A stretch of DNA of 64,000 bases, from the NCBI GenBank assembly GCA_028583405.1, contig CM053256.1, forward strand, positions 11,978,494-12,042,493, read 5' to 3'. Source of the DNA: Pogonophryne albipinna (lineage: Eukaryota > Chordata > Actinopteri > Perciformes > Artedidraconidae). Shown here one piece after another: positions 13,530-24,997 of this stretch (positions within the stretch are counted from its first letter, which is position 1; every line of letters starts with the position of its first letter). The notes beneath the pieces are model-generated. The model had not been told where the DNA came from and ran no database searches. It saw nothing but the letters and a program-made list of their open reading frames with translations. Both the position numbers and the translations under genes were made by a program.

Positions 13530-13989
13530 CAGCAATGGGGGTAAAATAAAATGAGTGGATTCAGACTTAATAGCACATTTAAATGGTTCTCTGAAGTGCA
13601 GTTGAATAGAAGTGTAACTAGAAACGTGATGGTAATACTGAGTTAAAGTACAAATACCTCAAAGTTGTACTCTGAATGTAAATAATATAGTTATAAGTAG
13701 GCTATATCATAACAAATGATAATACAATATAAAATAGTAGTAGTACAAATGGTAAAAACCCATGTATAATATCAAGTTTGATGATTTAGATGTTTTTAAA
13801 TGTTTGACGTATTTCAATCAGCTTATATTTTTGATAAATAGTTTTCTGCATGTAGCCTCCAAATAATAAAATAAATATATAAACCTTGCTTCCACTGACA
13901 ATGATCAAAAAGATAAAATAATGAAAACCATGGCACCACCAGTCTCTAATCCCAGTGAAACATGTCAGGTGCACTCAGCCCCCTGCCAT

Positions 13990-14330
13990 ACCCAGAGGAC
14001 GCCCATGGGTGGCAGGGTTGTTCCGGACCACTGGACGGGGGACGGACTGCTCTCTGATTGGTCGGCGGTGTGCGCGTCCCCTCCCGGTTTTCCTGGCATG
14101 ACCTTTTCCCTTGGCAACCACTTCCTCCGAGCATCCACGGCCATCTTTAAATTTTAAGTCATTCATGAAAAGTTGTTTCGCTCATGTAAACACGCCGAGT
14201 GACACATTTGCGCACAAAGCAGCATCTCCGGCGCTGTGTGCATGTAGTTTCCAGCGACGTGCTCCGAACAGAGCCGAGGAGCACCGCAGCAGGCTGTCCG
14301 CAGAGAATAATTAAACAGCGAAAGCGTACG
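13990..14330 (+). promoter_or_regulatory. Probable cbx3-like promoter and first noncoding exon region
   Basis: This is the most GC- and CpG-rich stretch near the gene, standing out from AT-rich flanks. It holds an inverted CCAAT box (CTGATTGGTC at about 14056, NF-Y type) and, near 14140, an AAAGATGGCC element on the minus strand that resembles a YY1 site. No TATA box is seen. In mammals the orthologous promoter is a CpG island shared with HNRNPA2B1; no divergent gene is visible here. The exact start site and the first splice donor could not be fixed. Confidence 0.5.
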
Positions 14331-14671
14331 TGCATATTGTTCAGCGTATTGTCTTGTGCATCTCTCAGGCACGTTTCCACATGTTCCCAGGCTGCTGTTC
14401 GCTTCTTCCTCCAAGCTAAACTGTCTGAATGAGCTATACACGTGTGTAGATATTAACGTGTTGCGTTTTGGGCTGAAGTAGTGTGCCATGCTCCCGAAAG
14501 AAACAGCAGGTGGAGCTCTACAATAATAAGAGCATGGATCATTGTCTGAAGGGAGACGTGTGTTGATTCCTGACGTAACTTTGGGGTTTTAACAAAAACT
14601 CCACACTTTATATTTTGTTTTGCAAGTAACACACGCTGGTTGTAATTTATTTTCTTTTTATTCATGGCAGT

Positions 14672-16480
14672 ATGAGAAAGAAGCAGACTGCCAAACAGAG
14701 GAAGACCGAGGAGACTCCAGTTGTGCAGGAGTTTGTGGTAGAACAAATAATTCTCCGCAGAATCTTTAACGGAAGAGTAGAGTACTTCCTGAAGTGGAAA
14801 GGTTTCACAGAGTGAGTGACGGATGCTTGCTTACATTATATTTGATATGTTTTTCTCTTTCTTTACAATATTAAAATACATTGTCTCCTCACTTTGATGT
14901 TACTGCAGTGCAGACAACACATGGGAACCTGAGGACAATCTGGACTGTCCTGAACTCATCCAAGAGTTTCTGAGAAACACCCATTTTTTTAATGAGGAAG
15001 AGCAAAATGAGCAAGAGTTCATTCCCAAAGAAGAAATGACAGAGCAGGAGACGGAAATTGTGAGTGTGTGAACTAATATTTGTTCCATGTTATTCACAGA
15101 ACTTCTGCATTTAAATCTGTAAAGGATATAAACAACATCATATAAGAATGCTTGTAGCATTTTAAACTCAGTAAATGTAAAAGCGATTCTGTAGTTAAAA
15201 AACTTCTGACCATGTTTGACATATTTTGTTCCTACTTTTTGAGTTTGAAGGTTGAATTTGAAACTAAATGGTGCGAAAAGTGGCTAATTTTGCAATGATG
15301 CTGGAAGTAAAAGTAGTAAAATGTTTTCCTCGCAATGGGCATGTAAAGTAAAGAAGAAGAAAAGGAGAAGCGGGCTGAACCACGCGGTTTCCTATGCGGA
15401 TGCTGTCGTTGTGGTTAGTTCTAACTGCTGCAACTGTTGTTCTTGTCCTTCTCTTTGCAGTCATGTATGCAGTCTCTGCAGCAGGCTCACACTGTGCAGA
15501 GCAACAGCGAGCCAAATGATGAGCAGTCAGACACCCCCACTAACCTCAGCACTCACCTCGAGCCTGAATGCATCATTGGCGCCGCGGACAGAAAGGGAGA
15601 GCTCATGTTCCTCGTCAAATGGTAACTCGATAGTTACTCTAGTCATTGCGTAAATGCCATTGGTCGGGTATCTGTTTGTGATGGTGAAAGTCAAATGAGT
15701 CAATGTTTAAACCTTCAATCGTGCGACACGGGTTCTACTAAAGAAAGTACGATGGAGAATCGAGTCAGGGGTTTTTCATCTTATTGTTGGAGATTGTTGA
15801 AGAAAGACAATATTAAAAATGACCACCTGACAGAACACTATGCAGAGCCTGCCGCCATGATAAAGAAGCAGAAAAACCTTTCCAACACAGCCCTTACATT
15901 TTTTTAGATTATGTAAAAATGCTTTAAGTTGGTGTGGAGTGGAGGTTCTAGATTTTGGGAGCTTGATCTATCAGTATTATTATTTATGAGAACCTTTTAG
16001 AAAAAAACATTATTTAAAGTGCTCTGCATGAGGCAAATACATGTGTATATAACATTACAAATATATAAAATAAGTAAACGATACAAAAAGGACAACAAAT
16101 AAATTGACCTCAGAATTATTAAATATCTATTGTGAATCAAATACCTTTACTGAAATACAGTGCTAATAGCCCTTCTGGCCCTTATTGTCATTAGATGTTT
16201 CAAAATTACAGAACTGACTGTACCCCTAAAAAAAGATCACTCACCTAAGCCTCTCTTTTTGCAATACCCTTTTCCAAACTGGTAGGAGTGTGTGTGGAAA
16301 CATTTAAAGTAAAGGGCCACCATCCTAATGGTCTCCTCCTCTGTTTTGTTTCCCGACAGGAAGAACTCTGACGACGTGGCCCTGCTGCCGGCTCGTGAAG
16401 CCAGCGCCAGGTGTCCCCAGGTGGTCATCGACTTCTACGAGCAGAAGCTGACCTGGCACTGCGGGGACGAGGAGCAGTGA
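14672..16480 (+). CDS. cbx3: Chromobox protein 3-like (HP1 family)
   Basis: Coding exons 14672-14811, 14909-15059, 15461-15621 and 16360-16480 join in frame to 190 residues; all introns are GT-AG and the start codon lies just inside an exon. HP1 proteins bind methylated histone H3 lysine 9 and form nuclear heterochromatin. The chromodomain spans about 20-70 with the aromatic cage F21, W42, F45 and the block [15 protein letters not shown]. The chromoshadow domain spans about 130-185 with [10 protein letters not shown]174 at the dimer interface and W183 for PxVxL partners. Oddly, the hinge (70-129) has one lysine (K87), no arginine and about 14 acidic residues, whereas HP1 hinges are lysine/arginine-rich. 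Human CBX3 has 183 residues. The gene precedes snx10 as in human, which supports cbx3 identity, but the sequence is a divergent paralogue. A poly(A) signal AATAAA lies at about 17045. Confidence 0.88.
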
Positions 16481-17819
16481 AGTGTGTCGAACTGATAAGC
16501 AGCTGTGCTCTCACCTGAAGCTTAGTTTAACCTTCCTAACCATCAAGTGTCCTCCTTCAGCTGACATTCAGAGTGGGAAATTACACTGCAGGTAGATTTT
16601 CAGATTCTGGCAGGTGCAAGATCCTCAGCAGGGATGGATTCTCAGTCCTGTGGTGCTCAACGAGGTCTCTGTGCCTTTGTGAGGAGACTTAAACTAACCT
16701 TTGTGTGAAGAAGCTGATTTAAAGTCAGACTAACCTGTAGCAGCTTTGTCTCGCGTAAGCAGACACAATCATTGTGGACATGTGTAGTTTTTACTGTTAT
16801 ATAGTGACCTAGTATTAAAAGTTGTGTTTAGCTATGTCTTGGTTTTTATCTGTGTGCTTTATATTTTTTTAATAGCGAAACTGTGTAGGCAGAGTGAACT
16901 AACTCGTAGCTTTTAGTTAGAGCTCAAGACTGTAGACCTGTTTTTTGAACGTGTATTGTCTGAAGTGTTTATAGCCACAACTCTAACTGTGTTTCTGTAT
17001 GACCCTTGTGTTTGATGTCAAACATTTAAAAAATGTTCCCCACAATAAATGTCCCTGTATTTCATGTCCAAATATTTTCATCTCTGCATTGAATTATAAC
17101 AAGAATATAATTAGGTTTTTAAAAATCTAAATTATTACAAAGTGAAGTACTGGCAGAATTACTCAGAGTAATATTTCTAAAGTGAATTTTTGAGAAACAA
17201 TAACTTTGATGGCTAATGAGATTGTTAAGTGTAACACTTTAGAAATGAGCCTGTAAAACTACACGGGTCATTCTCTTCCAGTCACCTTACAGGTCTGTGG
17301 GTGTTACTGTTCCTGCTTATGGCTGTCCTGACTCAACATATCTCCCATGACTGTTATCAGCTGAACCTTAAACCTCCTAAAACACACGTGCTACTGAATT
17401 ATTGACTAACTGTTGACCATGGATCTGTGAATTCTGTGAATAAAGGAAACTTTTTTGTGAAGCTTTTCTCTTCCAAGTTTTTTTACTGTAACAATCACAT
17501 TCTAAATCACATGGAAGAAGCATCAACTGTTCAGAAATATCAATTAAAAACAGTATCTAAGGCATAGAATGGGCTTTGACTGTTTCTAAATGACAATCAA
17601 TGAGCAATATACCTGATAATAAAACCTATAGGTATGTTAACTGAGACTTTTGTTGATTTGACTTGACAGTTATGAGGAGGAGCTTTTCTCAGTCTTGTGA
17701 CTTTATTTTTGAAACCTTTGCACTTGGACAATACAAGTTGGAAATAAAAGGATCTAGCAACATGCCAGCACATCATTATCAGGCTTTTTATGTTAAATTA
17801 AAACAAGAATATCTTGATT

Positions 17820-19299
17820 ATGAGTGAAGAAAATGATAACGCTGAGGATCAGGTAGGTTTAAAGTTTAATAGTTTATTTAAAAAAAATAGCCCACTGAAA
17901 TGTTTTTTTTGGTACTGAGCAACAAAGGATATTTGGTGGGAATTTCCTATCCTGAATCTTGTCAAGTTGGTAATTGCACTTCCTCTACCAGCAAATAAAA
18001 CACTTCCCTTTTTCTCAAAGCATTCATTTCAGTATCTCTCCTTCCTTCTCCATGCAGCAGGTGATCAGTGTCTGGGTGCGGGACCCGAGGATACAAAAGA
18101 ACGACTTTTGGCATGCCTACATAGACTATGAAATTTGCTTACATGTAAGTAAAATGAAAAAAATATGTTGTTGTTTTTTACTTTTATAGTCCAGTATTGG
18201 AGCTTTAATGCCATGTGTGTCACACTTGTGTCCCGTTTTAGTCCAACAGCGTGTACTTCACTAAGAAGATCTCAATTGTGAGACGCAGGTACAGTGAGTT
18301 TGTATGGCTGAGGCAGAAGCTACAAGCAAATTCACAGCTAATGTAAGTTAATGACAATTTGAAAACAAATACTTTAAGTGTTTTTGTTAAAGTAAACTGC
18401 ACTATGGTTGCTATCATTTAAAAAAGGTCTATATGTGTCTTTTGCAGGCTAAAGCTACCAGAGCTTCCCCCAAAGAATCCCTTCTTCAATCTGAACAATG
18501 CCCAACAGATCACTGAGCGGATGAAAGGACTTCAGAAGTTTTTGGAACAGTAAGAATGATCTCTCAGATCAATAAACATATGAACTTAAAACAGTACAAC
18601 ACAAACAAAACTGGTAAATCACAGTTTCCACAAACACCAGGCCATGTGACTGCCGTTCTCACATAAACAAGCAACACAATAAACGTATTATCCTTGTTTT
18701 CCAGGGCAGTCCAGAGCCCTGTGCTGCTGTCCGACAGCTGCTTGCATCTTTTCCTGCAGTCACAGCTCAGCACTTCAAAGATGGAGGCCTGTGCTGCTGG
18801 AAGGACCCGCTACACTGTGGCCCAGGCAGTTCAGTGCCGTGGTCTGAGGCGTTTCCACTCTGAAGAGGATCTGACCAAGAACCTCAGCACGTCCTGTGAC
18901 TCTGACTCAGACAGGTATTTTAAAGCCACAGTCAATTTCCACTCCAAAAGTTTGACTTCTTCCTGAAAAACACATCAGTTGAGCTACAGTAACCGCCTAT
19001 TACTTTTAATGGTAGAGTTTATTTTGTATGTATGAGCATTTAAGCTAAATATGATTTTAAGTATACACTCACTGATGTATTTTTCCGAGAGATAATATAA
19101 GAAGTGTTTCTGCCTTATTCCCTAAATTAAACACTTAAATTAACTTTCCATCGTCCATACTTGTATTTCTCATTCCAGTCAAGGTCCAAAGCTTCAGATT
19201 AAGGCTTTGGCAATAAACAAAGCAGCGAGTACACCTTCACTTAATCTCATGGGAACCAACCAGGAGGAGATCCTCAGCTGCTTGTGTGGTTCTACATGA
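17820..19299 (+). CDS. snx10: Sorting nexin 10
   Basis: Six coding exons (17820-17852, 18058-18144, 18242-18342, 18448-18549, 18705-18914, 19179-19299) join in phase to 217 residues. The PX domain begins with [18 protein letters not shown] and contains [15 protein letters not shown], the phosphoinositide-binding RRRYSEF motif, followed by the proline-rich [10 protein letters not shown] turn. The extended segment after it ([16 protein letters not shown]) matches SNX10. SNX10 binds PI3P on endosomes and works in vacuolar and osteoclast trafficking with the V-ATPase. Human SNX10 has 201 residues; the tail here ends in a short cysteine-containing stretch I do not recognise. The start is the only ATG in frame with a good donor before the PX exon, though an upstream noncoding exon is possible. 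The exon 2 acceptor is a tandem CAGCAG. The gene begins only about 770 bp after the cbx3-like poly(A) signal. AATAAA signals lie at 19422 and 19510. Confidence 0.92.
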
Positions 19300-19729
19300 A
19301 AACAGCCTCATCACATCATCTCAAGTGCAAATGTTTAGACCTCTCAAGAAGAGATGTTCCTGTAACCCAAGCAAAAATGCACTGCTCCTAATATATTTCA
19401 CTTAAAAAAACATGGAGAATAAAAAGTCATAACGCATTGTGTTCTCATTGGGGCATTTAAGTTTGATGTATCATGTACGGTTAATAGTAATACAAATGTA
19501 ACAATTATTAATAAAATGTTGGCTTTCAATGTTTTCTGTCTGCACATCTATAAAGTTGTAGCAACAATTTGCCTGAAGATGGCAGTGTTGTTACATTAAT
19601 ATGTTATATAGTTGCTTAGACAATGCACTGTCCATATTTACTTTTCATTCTTAAGGGTTGAGTTTGCCACATATGTGCAAAAAACAATAATGTCTCTTTA
19701 TGTGGCTGAACTTCCCCTGCTAATAAATT

Positions 19730-19943
<214 letters not shown>

Positions 19944-20714
19944 CCGTTCACTACAGTCACATACCTCTGTGCCTGCATGCTGAACATAACATGCATGTGC
20001 TTCCACAGTGAGCAGCACCATGCTTATGCAGAGGTAATGACCACTAAACAGAGAGATTGCAGGCTGACATATCGGCACAGCTAATGAGATTAGCTTTGTC
20101 TCTCTGCAGCAGTCGTGATATTCATTATACATTCAGAGCAGACAATGGGCTAGTGTTGCAGAGAACAGAGAGGTGACAGCACCTCAGATCTGCTCTGAGC
20201 AGCAGGACAGTTTAGACAGTGCGTGTCTAAACTGGGGTGCGTGCGTGTGGGAGGGGGGGTGGGGTGTCTTCCTTGAAGATGTGTGGGTGTATATGTGTTA
20301 CTGCGCATCCACATATGCTAATGCAATATACACGTGTGTCTTCTTTGTCTGTGCTTAACTGCGTGGGGCAGCATTACCCTGCAGCTTCGAACACACATGC
20401 TGCAGATGTTTGCTTTGGCTAGATATTCAAAAAGGCATTCATGCCCACCTAAAGTGTTAAAGTAAGTGCGTTTTTTTTACACAAGTGTGCACAGGCTATA
20501 CTGCCTTACCACTCAGTCTATCAGTGCATTTATTCTACAATCAGTAATGTTTCCATTAATTAATTATTAGGCTCTTATGCTAACTTTGCTTCCTTCCTTT
20601 ACGTCCTTTCACATTGTAATATACTGACTATACTGTATTTCCAATGTATTTAATTGACCTCAGGAAAAGCAGTGGTAATCAGAAAAAAATTGTTTAGCCT
20701 TAATTTAAAAAAAC

Positions 20715-20906
20715 TCATGGTTGGGACTTCAGATGTTGTGGTAGTTCATTCCAGATTTGCAGAGCACATCTGAAAGTTGCTTCTGCATGTCTGGTTCTGA
20801 CTGAGGACAGTGAGTAGGCCTGCCCCAGATGATCCAATAGCTCGTTAAAGCAGCATATTTGAAATGTTTTCTGGCCCAAACACATACATTCAAAGTAAAT
20901 AAACAT
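20715..20906 (-). mobile_element. LINE reverse-transcriptase tail fragment
   Basis: The minus strand encodes SSVRTRHAEATFRCALQIWNELPQHLKS, which follows the pattern RTR...F...A...WN.LP..L(R/K) found at the C-terminal end of many fish non-LTR retrotransposon (Rex1/L2/CR1-type) reverse transcriptases. Only about 60 codons are left with no other domain. I cannot assign the clade. Confidence 0.45.
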
Positions 20907-22306
20907 CCTAAAGACTAGATTTGGTTACTGGTCAAAATTCTCCTGACCTCAGTATTTTTTTAAATCTTTATTTGAATCTATGCAAATGTATGTGGTTGTA
21001 TCTGTTAAGTAAATCACACTTTCCCCACAAGGTTTAGCCCATGCTAACAGGACTCTGTAACAGAAAGGCTTTATTTGTGACTCACAGCACCGTGAATTGA
21101 AACATTTACCCTGCTGGTGTGAGTCTGAGCTGTCCAGGACTATTGACTTCTCTTTAATGGTCTGTGACTCCGGTCCACTGGCCGTTAACCTTGAGCCAAT
21201 GTAGCCTAGCCTGTCAGTACGGCTCTGCAGCCATGACAACACTGACACATTTAAACCCATCAGATCGATTGGCTAACAGCTCCCTGCTCCATGTTGCGTG
21301 ACCCTGAAGGGGTAAAATGGCGTAAAAACATAGGGAGCGAGTAAAATCCCTCCTCTCAGGCTCGGTCTTTAGCTGGACATAATCACAACCGTTCAGAAAA
21401 CTACAAGATCAAAATCATGTTTTAATTATTTTCACAAATGCTTTAGCTCATTTTAATCTAATTAGTATGCTTATTGTTTGATACATAAAACAGCAGAAGA
21501 TAAGATAAGGGGAAATGGCCCCTCAGGGAGGAGCCCATCTGCCTCTGAACAAGTCAGCATGCCTTTCTGCAGCGACAGCTCAAATATACCTCACCTGATG
21601 TCAGTGGTCTCATGCTTTACGTACATTTCCCTCTGTCATGTAATTCAAACGGAATCCCCAAGAGCGCAAATTCCTTTTTCAACAGTTTTACATTTAAAGA
21701 AATAACAAATTGTCAAACTCGAAATGCAACAATGTGAAACCCCAATCAGGGTTCGTTTACTGAGCTGACTGCACAGAGCCAAAAACAAATGGAAGTATTG
21801 AGGGAGATATGCTCCAGCGGATGCAAATTACAGATAAATCAGAGACTGCTCATGCATTTTAAGTGCCACATTATACAGAATCCATTAGTAGCAATAGGAG
21901 TTCAGCACCACTTGAGATATTAAATCTCTTTGCCTGCAACTCAGTGAAATCCGGACGAGTCAATATCAGAGAAGCCCAGCTGCACTGCCAATAGATACGG
22001 GATGAGACCGACAGGAAGGATGCCAGAGTTACACACCAACAACAGTTATAATGGCACTGGCTGGTGATATGTGTAGCTTTTTATACAGCAAGACAATACC
22101 ATGAGCCAAGGTAAAGAGCAAAGTAAAGGATATGTTGGTCTTGGGTTAATTGAATTGTTAATAACATGCGCCTCATCTCCGAAATTGTTCAAGGTCTCCC
22201 ACATTTTATGCCAAAACTAAGCACTGATTTACTGAGGGCCATTAAAAGATTCAACAACCTGACAGTCAAAAAATGATTTTTTTAGATATTACATCTGTCC
22301 TTGTAG

Positions 22307-22308
<2 letters not shown>

Positions 22309-22397
<89 letters not shown>
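22309..22397 (+). repeat. (GT)n microsatellite
   Basis: An uninterrupted GT run of about 89 bp in intergenic DNA. Confidence 0.97.
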
Positions 22398-22399
<2 letters not shown>

Positions 22400-24835
22400 C
22401 ACAATCAACCCATCCTAACACCTCTCTCAATCTGGAGGAAAAAGGCTTTTTCTCAAGGCTGAAACATTTTTCATTGTCAGTCTATTGTCACAGATGGAAA
22501 TGAGCTCACTTAAGAGCTATCCATCATTTATCAAACCCAACAGCCCCGGTACCTTTTCCTCGATTCAGCACGGTTTATACCTGCTATTTCCCCTCCACAT
22601 GCTGTCGCCTTTTGGTGCACGGCTGTAGCAATTACTGGGAACGGGCGAGTGTACTGTACCGAAGCGAGCAACAGCTTCTCGTCTCCTGGAATCAGGACTG
22701 ATAAGCGTGAAACCGAGCTCCTCTGCCTTCAACACATGAGCCTGGGGGAGAACGAGGAAATTGAGATCACTGCTTCATAATTTCCTGAAATAATATGGTG
22801 TGTAAAATCAGACAAGTTTCCAGTTGCAGAAAGATGGGCCTTGAGTAAGCAAACCATGTCTGTATATGCATTCACAAACATTCTGTGTTCAAATAGATAT
22901 CTTCATATGCATACTGTACACGCAGGGCCCTAAAGGTTACAAATGAGCTCATACAAAAGTGAAAGAACTCGTAAAAATGTGGGTATTGTAAGACACCTTT
23001 AGTGTCTATGATGTATTTTGCTCATCCTTATGATTGTGTGTCTTTGCACATGGGAACAGCCCCTCTGTGTGTCACAAGATCATGTGTGACTAACAAGCCG
23101 TCCAGACTACAGTCGTGTTTGAGATGAGGAGTCAGGTAGAGGTGGAGCTCTTTGGTCAGTGACAGTAAAGACAGGCAGTGAGAGGACAATAGGCGGATGA
23201 AGAAACAAAGAGTGAAAAAATAGAGGGGTAGAGGGCACCGTCTCTTGAGGCCTCTGTGCTTCGCTGCCAGTGTGTGTAAATCAGCAGGCAGCTCACGGCT
23301 GCAATGAGGTAGAAAATAAAAAAAACATTAAAATGTCCAAGTGAAATAGGAGGCAAGGAGAAATCTTTTATGATGAGCCTAAATTCTCCTTACTCTGCAG
23401 TAGATTCACCGGCCGGCTCAGCTTGTCTTCTCCAGACACCGTCCATCATCACTGTCTGCATAAAGCCACAAATTACTCAAATTACCCCACCTGCTATTCA
23501 TGTAATACATATGTAATGAGTACCCTTTATTCACATGATTATCATTCATGATATGTTAATAGGGCCCATGTCAAATTCATTAATATGCACATGAAATTAT
23601 GTGGACTGTCTGAAGTTCTGCAGATGTAGTTTTACACATAAAGTACAAGGCAGAGGTTTATCAACATGTTTAAACTTGTTGTCTTAAACATTTTTGAATC
23701 AATTGAGCAGAAGTTCATTCTTGACAAAAACAATGTTAACTCCATAGGTTTCTTACAAACTTTCAAACAACTTCCAAGGTCTTCGTCAGCAAATATGGTT
23801 TGTGAGTTCCTTAAATTCAAAACTCAACACCATAGTTACATCTCTTTGTTCATTAATCTTTGTTTTACATAGCCTACACTGCATAGGTTCAATGTAGCCG
23901 CTGCTAATTGCCAATAATCTCCATCAAACGCCCAGCAGAGATTCCTACACGCTTTTCCCACAACAAACAGTAACATCATGAGCGATGAGTTGTGTTGTTA
24001 GCCTACCGTGTTTCACATGTTGTGGCAGTTTGGGTCCAGTCCAGTCTGCTGGCATTAGTGATTAGTCACCCATAGTATTCACAGGTAACAAAATAAACCA
24101 AAAACTAATAACGCCTTCGAAAAATTGTGCTGACGTCTTCCTGTGATAACCAACTAATGAACAGTGTATGCGAATGACCCACCTGGGACGCCATTTTAAT
24201 TAGCAGATTATACATCCATGGAGTCAAGGCGTCAAAATAAGACCACAAGGCTTCAAAATAAGAGCACATGAAGTAGAAAGGAAAACGTGTATTTGTCAAC
24301 TAAGCTGAGACATAAACCGAAAATGTATGGAATTTGTTACCAGTTATACAAAGGAGAATGATTCATACAATCAAATGTATCCAATTCCTTTACATCTTCT
24401 GACTCTTAGCCATTAAGATAAGCATTAGTTCATAGTTATTTACATCAGTTGAGCTAGTCTCCATTCAAGTACCCCCTCACTCATCTGTGATGATTCACCT
24501 TCCTTTTTTCTTGTATAAATCCCTTTGTAATCATATGTAACCCAACTGCTCCTTAGATGAAAATCCCTTGCATAATTCACCCTTATTATGCATTTTAACT
24601 TGACATTTACACTTACAATAATAAATAATTATACAATCATGAAAATAATAATATTAAGACTCACTTCTAGCAGTTTCAACATATTTTGTTAAGACTAGAG
24701 CTTTTAATGATACACTTGAGCTTGCTTGTTTTTCATAAGCATTGATAGCTCTGGGGGCAGGACACCAGAATTATGAAAATTGATTTTAAATGTTTTTTGT
24801 ATGGAAATGTATTGCAATCTGTAATCTTTCTACGT

Positions 24836-24897
24836 ACCCCCTGCAACCCCTCAGGTACCCCTAGGGGTCCCCGTGCCCTCGGTTGGGAACCACTGAT
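24836..24897. repeat. hAT-type terminal repeat fragment
   Basis: The run ends in GGTTGGGAACCACTG, the reverse of the CAGTGGTTCCCAACC terminus typical of hAT nonautonomous elements in vertebrates. No partner terminus was found on the left, so this is a fragment. It sits about 100 bp from the L1 insertion point. Confidence 0.5.
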
Positions 24898-24997
24898 TTA
24901 CATGTCCACAAGAGGTTTCCATGTTTTATTGAATAGATTTATTGCAGCTTTTTGGCAATGGGTGATCAAAACAATACATTATTTGTGTCAATATGTT

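Larger units (their letters stand above)
3648..13989. other. Ten-kilobase gene-free stretch
   Basis: No supported exon on either strand. The longest ORFs (under 125 codons) lack family motifs and are not flanked by convincing splice sites with matching phase. Points of note are a DR1-like nuclear receptor half-site pair GGGTCAAAGGGCA at 11740-11752, a CTCF motif at 12989 and two adjacent hairpins at 13472-13529. A GC-richer block at 10380-10560 has no coding signal. The stretch may hold distal control DNA for cbx3, snx10 or the Hox genes, but nothing in the sequence proves it. Confidence 0.55.

Noticed and set aside
1..13989. mir-148, nfe2l3 or hnrnpa2b1 expected near CBX3 by human synteny
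   Set aside because: I looked for the miR-148 mature sequence and for RRM or bZIP motifs and found none.
15321..15653. A VKKKKRR-coding run in cbx3 intron 2 as a possible hidden basic hinge exon
   Set aside because: No good acceptor and donor pair with the right phase was found and human CBX3 has no extra exon here; left as a test for the acidic-hinge finding.
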